Assembly (NCBI GenBank): GCA_964563505.1 | Contig: CAZLXW010000027.1 | Location: 1 to 47,531, forward strand | Length of the DNA: 47,531 nt | Direction: 5' to 3' | Source: UBA1351 sp964563505 | GTDB taxonomy: Bacteria > Bacillota > Clostridia > Lachnospirales > Vallitaleaceae | In this document: positions 42,981 to 47,531 of the stretch, piece by piece | How the letters are laid out: every line of letters starts with the position of its first letter | Position numbering within the stretch: the stretch's first letter is position 1 | Notes under the pieces: generated by a model | Databases searched by the model: none | What the model was told of the DNA's origin: nothing | Seen by the model: only the letters and a program-made list of their open reading frames with translations | Translations under genes and position numbers: made by a program

Positions 42981-43010
42981 AAAATAACCCTCGCATGAAT
43001 ACGAGGGTTA
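42981..43010 (-). terminator. Intrinsic terminator of sodA
   Basis: TAACCCTCG (42985-42993) and CGAGGGTTA (43002-43010), 9-bp stem, followed on the minus strand by TTTTATT. Eleven bases after the sodA stop. Confidence 0.8.
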
Positions 43011-43021
43011 CAAAACAATAA

Positions 43022-43627
43022 CTATTTAGATAATTTCTGATAACGTCGCTCAACTTCATCCCAGTTGACAATATTCCAAAAGGATTCAATATAATCCGGG
43101 CGTCGATTTTGATATTTTAGATAATAAGCATGTTCCCAAACATCTAATCCAAGAAGGACTTCTTTTCCTTCAGTTATTGGTGAATTTTGATTGGGAGTCG
43201 AAGTAACTTCTAATTGACCATCAGAATAGGTGAGCCAAGCCCAACCGGAACCAAATCGACTTGCTGCAGCTTTAGAAAATTCTTCTTTAAACGCTTCAAA
43301 TGAACCAAATCCTTTATCAATAGCACTTTTAATTTCACCAGTTGGCTCCCCACCACCATTTGGTCCAATAACTTCCCAAAAAATCTTGTGATTATAGTAA
43401 CCGCCACCATTATTGATAACGGCTGTTTGTATATCGCTTGGAAGCGAATCAATGGAAGTTAATAAATCTTCTATATTTTTATCTATATTCTTTCCTTCAA
43501 GAGCAGCATTCAACTTGCTGGTATAACCTGCATGGTGCTTGCTATGATGGATTTCCATAGTTTCTTTGTCAATATAAGGTTCTAAAGCATCGTATGAATA
43601 GTCTAATTTTGGTAATTCGAATTTCAT
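43022..43627 (-). CDS. sodA: Superoxide dismutase, Mn/Fe family
   Basis: A 201-aa cytoplasmic SOD from the ATG at 43627, which has AGGAGGAAGAGG just upstream; a longer reading would run over the promoter. Metal ligands are in MEIHHSKHH (about H27), NGGGYYNHKIFW, and the DVWEHAYYL block (D and H). G-G-G-Y-Y in the second ligand segment and Q in NQNSPI point to the Mn-preferring subgroup. In an anaerobe it protects against oxygen exposure. It has its own promoter with a Fur-like box and its own terminator. Confidence 0.93.
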   Translation of the reverse strand: MKFELPKLDYSYDALEPYIDKETMEIHHSKHHAGYTSKLNAALEGKNIDKNIEDLLTSIDSLPSDIQTAVINNGGGYYNHKIFWEVIGPNGGGEPTGEIKSAIDKGFGSFEAFKEEFSKAAASRFGSGWAWLTYSDGQLEVTSTPNQNSPITEGKEVLLGLDVWEHAYYLKYQNRRPDYIESFWNIVNWDEVERRYQKLSK

Positions 43628-43661
43628 TTCCTCTTCCTCCTCTATAACATTGCTAGTTAAC

Positions 43662-43718
43662 TGATAATGAAAATCAATATCATATGAAAATAATACCATA
43701 TATATATTTAAAAATCAA
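43662..43718 (-). promoter_or_regulatory. sodA promoter with Fur/PerR-like box
   Basis: Minus strand TTGATT (43713-43718), 17 bases, TATTAT (43690-43695) with an extended TGG before it. Just downstream, at 43662-43682, is an inverted repeat that agrees with the 19-bp Fur consensus (GATAATGATAATCATTATC) at 17 of 19 positions by my count. It covers the predicted start region, so iron- or peroxide-dependent repression is likely. Confidence 0.65.
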
Positions 43719-43729
43719 GGGAGTTTTCA

Positions 43730-44869
43730 TTTGAGTTTCCCCTTTTTTAATCATTGATATCGTGTTGTCCAGATGTAAATAAAGGAATAATCAAGCCTTA
43801 GTTGCTCGGACTGCTTGGTTCGACAGATGATTGACTCTATAAAAGTTTGAATACCACTTTTCGTCATTTTTAAGATATTATAAATTCCGTCAGCAATACA
43901 ATAATATGTGAATTTATACGGTTTATTTAGTCGCTTGCTTCATCAGCGATGACTCTCATAAGAACAGTTTCGCTGTCTTTTTCTGACATGAGACCAATAA
44001 AACCAATACATAATGTTGTTAAAAGATTTAGTGATCGAATACTTTCAAAAAAAAGAACTCGAAAGTTTTCGCTGGCATATTCTTTTTTTAAAAGCAAAAA
44101 TATTCTTCAATATCCCACTGTATCAAATACACTTTAACCAGACTCGTGGCGACTTTTTTGCCTTTGTGTGGATAGTTTGTAATCAGCATCATTGGGGTTG
44201 CGCTATAACCATAAACCATCACAAGATATAATTTCTTGCCCGTTAATTTTGGTAGTTCTATAGCCGTAGGACTGACTTTGACTTTACATGTTTTCCCTTG
44301 TTTATTGGTATAACTCAAAGAATACTGACCTTTAAATTGGTTGATTAAATCAAGAATATTATATATTTTTCTATTCCATATGACATTTCGATTTATTTTA
44401 GTTCGAAGAATAAAGGATTCTTTTTTCTTAATAAAATATTTCATATGTTTAATATTATCATAGTCACGGTCAAGTGCCCGAATGCCTATATTTCCGTACG
44501 TTTTACTAAGGTGCTTAAGTCCGAGAAGAGATTCATCTGTTTCACTAAGAAAATCCGGTTGAGTATTGGAATATATCTTGGAGTAAACCGGTAAAGGCAT
44601 TGCCTTTTCATGGATTAAGGCTGCGATTTCGAACATGTAATAGCCATCAACATTATCTTTCCCGCTACTTCCATCATGCACTTTTCCAAGGTGCTCAAGG
44701 GATTTGCTATATTTTTCAGATAAATCCGAGAGGTTAACACAGAAAATAGTGCGTTCATCAAAGTGCTAAGGATGTTTTGTTTGTTTTTATAGTATTTTAA
44801 GAAAGATGTGGATAATCTTCTTGCATTTTAAGGGTTAGTTCTTAACTGTGGAAAAAGGGGAAACTCAAA
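43730..44869 (-). mobile_element. Decayed IS4-type insertion sequence with terminal inverted repeats
   Basis: Bounded by TTTGAGTTTCCCCTTTTT (43730-43747) and its exact reverse complement (44852-44869), 18 bp. About 1.14 kb, shorter than a complete IS4-type element, with a broken transposase gene inside. A flanking target duplication was not recognised. Confidence 0.75.
43751..44826 (-). pseudogene. IS4-family transposase, truncated and frameshifted
   Basis: The longest intact piece (44088-44681, extendable in frame back to about 44762) reads like the DDE core of an IS4-type transposase: DGSSGKDNVDGYYMFEIAAL, FLSETDESLL, RALDRDYDNIKHMKYF and QWDIEEYF. The first catalytic Asp region reads CVNLSDL, with N where D is expected. 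The C-terminal FKKEYASENFRV part is in another frame after +1 T near 44085, and a second shift precedes KPYKFTYYCIADGIYNIL. At the 5' side an ATG at 44826 gives only nine codons, and about 100 residues of N-terminal domain are missing. Not functional. Confidence 0.8.
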
Positions 44870-44979
44870 AATAAACATGAGAATTTGACAAAAAAATAAG
44901 CCCTATAAGGCTTGGTTACAGGGTTGGATAAAAAATATGTTATTTTCAAGTGTCGAAAACCCGTTTCATAATTTTATAA

Positions 44980-45131
44980 GCAGGCATCTCTAGATATAGG
45001 GGCGTTCTATATGAATCTGTATACCATTGGGATAAAGAAAAGAAATAGCTTTGCTCCAAACACAAGCTTATTGGTCGAGTTGATGATGTAACCCGTGAAA
45101 TTATCCCAGCTGATCACAGAGGAAGAAAATA
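44980..45131 (+). pseudogene. Transposase N-terminal scrap (IS1634-like)
   Basis: Plus-strand reading YRGVLYESVYHWDKEKK, stop, LCSKHKLIGRVDDVTREII resembles the conserved N-terminus of IS1634-type transposases (YWDKEKKQ, LIGK..TGEIIP). It has an internal TAG and ends at TAA, and no transposase core follows. Similarity is judged from memory. Confidence 0.4.
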
Positions 45132-45331
45132 AGGAAGTGTCCTTCAGACTTCAGGGAAAAGGCCGTACAGAGAAGAATAGGGAGCTTATGATATCACATC
45201 CATTTACATTATTCCGAACAACCTCGACAGGTCCAATATGGCAAAAACAAGGAAAATGACTGCTTGCCTTCGATTAACCTTGCAAAGGTTTTTGATTATT
45301 TCACGGAAAGAGCATCACCTATACGCCGTTG

Positions 45332-45583
45332 AGCAACATCAGTATGCGGTTATAGCAACATACCTCTTTTTCGATAATACAATAGGTATGTAAGTCATTC
45401 AAGGATGCTTCGCATCACTTCGTGACATAGTCCTTGAGTGCCTTGCCTACCTACTGTAATACTTGATCAAGATGTAATGAAATACTATGTTTGTTATCTG
45501 AAATATTAGGTGTTGCTCAAACTGCGTATCGCTGAAGATTATAGTGCGAATTGATGTTGCTTAAAGTGTAAGTTGGTGTTGCT
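45332..45583. repeat. Five AGCAACAYC-like motifs in opposed orientation
   Basis: Plus strand AGCAACATC at 45332-45340 and AGCAACATA at 45354-45362; minus strand AGCAACACC at 45509-45517, AGCAACATC at 45553-45561 and AGCAACACC at 45575-45583. The first is part of a longer imperfect inverted repeat (TACGCCGTTGAGCAACATC against TACGCAGTTTGAGCAACAC). Confidence 0.6.
45396..45440. repeat. Nested three-way-junction hairpin
   Basis: Outer stem CATTCAAGGA (45396-45405) with TCCTTGAGTG (45431-45440), ten pairs including one G-T. It encloses two small hairpins, TGC-TTC-GCA (45406-45414) and TCAC-TTC-GTGA (45415-45425). Confidence 0.6.
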
Positions 45584-45698
45584 ATTACCGTGAAATAATC
45601 AGTTTTGGGTGAAAAATCAAACTTTTTGATTGATATCATCAAAAAAATGGATTTCAATGCTATTTTGGGGTGAAAGTAATATTATGAATGAATTAATC

Positions 45699-46594
45699 TT
45701 AGATAATATTGGGAAATTTGTTAATTAAATCGTTCTTGCATTTTTCTGAATATTTGTTGTGACCCTGTATCTCATATAGAAGGATAAAGTTCTTAAAACA
45801 TTCAGAAGCTTTTGAAATATTTCCGTTTGCTTCATAACACTGCCCGGAAATATAAAAAAATCAGGCAGAATTGAAAGGAAATTATTTTTTCTACAAAAAG
45901 ATATTCCTAAATTAGCAGTATAAATAGAATTAGAATAATTATTTTCAATATAATATAGTTTAGAAAGATTATATAGTAATTGTAAATATATCGAATTATT
46001 TTTTGAAAAGTATGAATTTGTAAGATTCTTAGTTAATGAAATTAATAAGTTTTTTGCTACTCCAAACTCCTTATTTTTACAATACAATGAAATTATTGAA
46101 TGAACAATTCTAAGTTCATTATCTGTTAAATAACCATTACATAAAGTAACTAATGACTTGCTAGTTGATAATTTCAACAAGTCAAATAAAATATTTTGTG
46201 ATAAAGTTAATTTGCCTTCATTCGACATAGCAATTATTTCGTACCATGTTAATAATTGCTTGACTTCAAGATGTTTATAATAGTATTTGTCAAATTTTTG
46301 AATGCAATTAATAACATTTATAAATTGTCTGTTCAAGTAATAATATTCAATTGTCTTAACTTGGTGAGTTACATAAACGGGGTCATCACAAAAAGAAAAT
46401 ATAAGATAATCTGTCAAATTCGCACCTAAACGATAAGATAGCTGTTGAACTAAATAAATTGTGGGAATGCTTTGTAAATTTTCTATTCTATATAGTTGTT
46501 TTTCGGAACAAATACCATTACATAATTCAAGTCTACTAATTCCTTTGTGATTTCTCAAAACATGAATAACTTTTCCAATATTATTATAATCCAT
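45699..46594 (-). pseudogene. XRE-TPR regulator resembling RRNPP peptide receptors, apparent frameshift
   Basis: Begins at 46594 with AAGGGGA six bases upstream. Residues 1-60 form an XRE helix-turn-helix (RLELCNGICSEKQLYRIENL) and the rest is helical, TPR-like, as in Rgg/PlcR/ComR-type pheromone receptors. As written, the frame stops at 45725 (289 aa) after an uncharacteristic tail. If one T is added to the T7 run at 45854-45860, the frame continues as YISGQCYEANGNISKASECF and ends at 45699, giving about 298 aa with a proper TPR C-terminus. The change could be mutation, slippage control or sequencing error. Divergent from a short peptide ORF. Base composition looks more AT-rich than the rest of the window. 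Confidence 0.75.
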
Positions 46595-46633
46595 TAATAA
46601 TCCCCTTCACAGTATAAGTCTAATAGCGTTTTG

Positions 46634-46645
46634 GACATATATGTC
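46634..46645. promoter_or_regulatory. Perfect 12-bp palindrome between regulator and peptide gene
   Basis: GACATATATGTC lies 39 bases upstream of the regulator start and about 80 bases before the peptide start. Possible -10 boxes for the peptide are TATTAT (46661-46666) and TATGAT (46671-46676), so the palindrome sits where a -35 box would be. It resembles the GACAT-N2-ATGTC core I remember for streptococcal ComR boxes. Confidence 0.6.
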
Positions 46646-46724
46646 TATATATAAATTGTATATTATATTATATGATTAAACAAGTAAAATGATGGAGGAG
46701 TGAATGAGGAGGAGGGGGTAAATA

Positions 46725-46814
46725 ATGAAGGGATTATTTTATGTAAAAGCGACTATTAGTTTAAGCATGTTTATTATTTCAATAATACTTAGTGATATGC
46801 CATGGTGGGGATGA
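46725..46814 (+). CDS. Candidate short hydrophobic pheromone pro-peptide (29 aa)
   Basis: A 29-codon ORF: basic N-terminus (MKGLFYVK), hydrophobic core (ATISLSMFIISIIL) and C-terminus SDMPWWG. A purine-rich AGGAGGAGGGGG ribosome binding site ends six bases before the ATG; two earlier in-frame ATGs hit stops. The layout (short hydrophobic peptide, divergent XRE-TPR gene, palindrome between) is that of Rgg/SHP and ComR/ComS pairs, where the C-terminal residues are the mature signal. The double tryptophan recalls the WW-type XIP. Alternatively it is the N-terminal piece of a frameshifted small membrane protein. Too short for homology-free proof. Confidence 0.5.
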   Translation: MKGLFYVKATISLSMFIISIILSDMPWWG

Positions 46815-47020
46815 AGTCAGTATAGTTCATTTTCTGTTTTGTTTGTCAGAAATAACAATATATGGAACTTTTAAAGAAATTATTGACTGGAAATTAAGAA
46901 AAGAAACATTTATAAAGAGAATTACATATCTAGTTGCAGCCGGGTTGAGTGAATAATCCGGAGCTGATTACAGGTTGGGAATAGTAAGTTTGCATAGCTG
47001 CTAGGGATATTTTTTACAGC
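46815..47020 (+). other. Degraded coding-like sequence after the peptide ORF
   Basis: One frame from about 46792 to 46959 reads IVHFLFCLSEITIYGTFKEI and then IDWKLRKETFIKRITYLVAA GLSE before a stop. It has one hydrophobic segment and a basic tail but no start with a ribosome binding site. It may be the second half of a broken small membrane protein. Nothing else is recognised. Confidence 0.3.
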
Positions 47021-47339
47021 TGTAAAGGCGTTTGGTTTGTCCACTAGTAGCAGTTCTAAAAGTTTTTCTATAACTAGTCAAAAAAGAGCATTGAAGAAGA
47101 GCTCCGTTATCAATAGCCCTTGGTATTCAAAAACCACTGTTGATAAGCTTGAAATCAAAAGAAAAGAGTTTGTAGTTTTCATGTGGCCCGAGGTGGTGCC
47201 ATTCTTAAAAGGGAAGAACGGAGTACATAGAGAGTAGGCTAGGTTCGGGACCATATTTGATATAACAGTTAAGTATAAGTGTGTCGGTAATAAAAAGGGC
47301 ATGATTCCAAAATTCAATGATAGTCTCCCGAGTATCTTA
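47009..47339 (+). pseudogene. Unidentified gene relic with in-frame stop
   Basis: A frame open from about 47007 gives LLGIFFTAVKAFGLSTSSSS, then a Ser/Lys-rich stretch and EFVVFMWPEVVPFLKGKNG, up to a TAG at 47235-47237. The same frame continues ARFGTIFDITVKYKCVGNKK to a TAG near 47339. No ribosome binding site or family is recognised. The composition is protein-like on both sides of the stop, so it looks like a decayed gene. Confidence 0.3.
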
Positions 47340-47531
47340 TAGAAAAATCAAAGAGATCCGAATAATAATAATCAATTAATTTGAAACAAAAAAATGATAA
47401 GCGTATGATGGCTGGAAAAATAGAGGACATAAAAATCGCCTCTAATCGATAAAAAAGTGGGTGGTTTTTAAATAAATGAGCTTCCTGTATACTTTAAATA
47501 GGTCAAATGATTGACAAATAAAAATACCTCA
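47340..47531. other. AT-rich terminal interval
   Basis: No gene is seen. TAGAGG and CCTCTA (about 47423-47446) could form a weak hairpin, and a TTGACA near 47512 could be a -35 box for a gene beyond the window. Confidence 0.3.

Larger units (their letters stand above)
45132..45698. other. Gene-free interval with repeats and hairpins
   Basis: No credible gene is seen between the transposase scrap and the XRE-TPR regulator. The interval holds five AGCAACAYC-like motifs, a nested three-way hairpin, and a TTTTTGAT / ATCAAAAA hairpin around 45623-45645 that might terminate the minus-strand regulator. Probably the remains of mobile DNA. Confidence 0.5.

Noticed and set aside
43801..43840. Possible tRNA T-arm (GGTTCGA) near the IS element
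   Set aside because: No acceptor stem, anticodon arm or D arm can be placed around it; it lies in the transposase pseudogene.
43949..44231. Plus-strand frames within the decayed IS element
   Set aside because: They run opposite the transposase remnant and have no ribosome binding site or recognisable product.
45332..45583. CRISPR array
   Set aside because: The repeated motif is only 9 bases, irregularly spaced and in both orientations; no cas genes are present.
46692..46724. Longer start for the short peptide ORF
   Set aside because: The two in-frame ATGs at 46692 and 46704 both run into stop codons before 46725.

Overview
The window is low-GC DNA from an anaerobic Firmicute, most likely a member of the class Clostridia; this is inferred from the AT-rich sequence, AGGAGG-type ribosome binding sites, the gene families present (DUF438/hemerythrin protein, HD-GYP regulator, YesMN-type two-component systems, SLH domains, MreB, yybP-ykoY riboswitch) and the reductive redox genes. 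No rRNA, tRNA or CRISPR array was seen.

Layout. 1-2.4 kb: the 3' part of pstA, a membrane-anchored thermonuclease and a membrane diguanylate cyclase. 2.5-7.8 kb: a signalling block (DUF438-hemerythrin-PAS protein, response regulator with HD-GYP phosphodiesterase, large hybrid histidine kinase). 7.7-11.4 kb: a LysR regulator divergent from a CoA-disulfide reductase/rhodanese fusion and an aldo/keto reductase. 11.5-15.9 kb: a four-gene operon of histidine kinase, NarL-type regulator and two solute-binding proteins. 16-19.6 kb: an MreB-like actin, a DEAD-box helicase with a variant motif II, and a CaCA cation antiporter behind a yybP-ykoY manganese riboswitch.

19.6-34.5 kb is a carbohydrate region: AraC regulator, ABC importer (binding protein and two permeases), GH65 phosphorylase, amylosucrase-like GH13, a convergent YesN/YesM pair, a second ABC importer and a sugar isomerase-like TIM barrel. 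Neither importer has its own ATPase gene, so a shared one elsewhere is likely. 34.5-40.5 kb: an unusual DUF1294-SLH-SH3-NlpC/P60 protein, then leuC-leuD-ilvD and an unknown gene. 40.5-43.7 kb, minus strand: a protein disulfide oxidoreductase, thioredoxin reductase, a catalytically dead REP-type transposase-like protein, and sodA with a Fur-like box.

43.7-47.5 kb is an accessory end: a decayed IS4-type element with recognisable terminal repeats, a second transposase scrap, short repeats and nested hairpins, then an XRE-TPR regulator resembling the RRNPP peptide-pheromone receptors. It lies divergent from a 29-codon ORF for a short hydrophobic peptide ending in a double tryptophan and glycine, with a perfect 12-bp palindrome between them. 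This is the best candidate for an undescribed system: a receptor/pheromone quorum-sensing pair. The receptor carries an apparent one-base frameshift at a T7 run, and the sequence after the peptide looks degraded, so it may be decaying, slippage-controlled or affected by a sequencing error.
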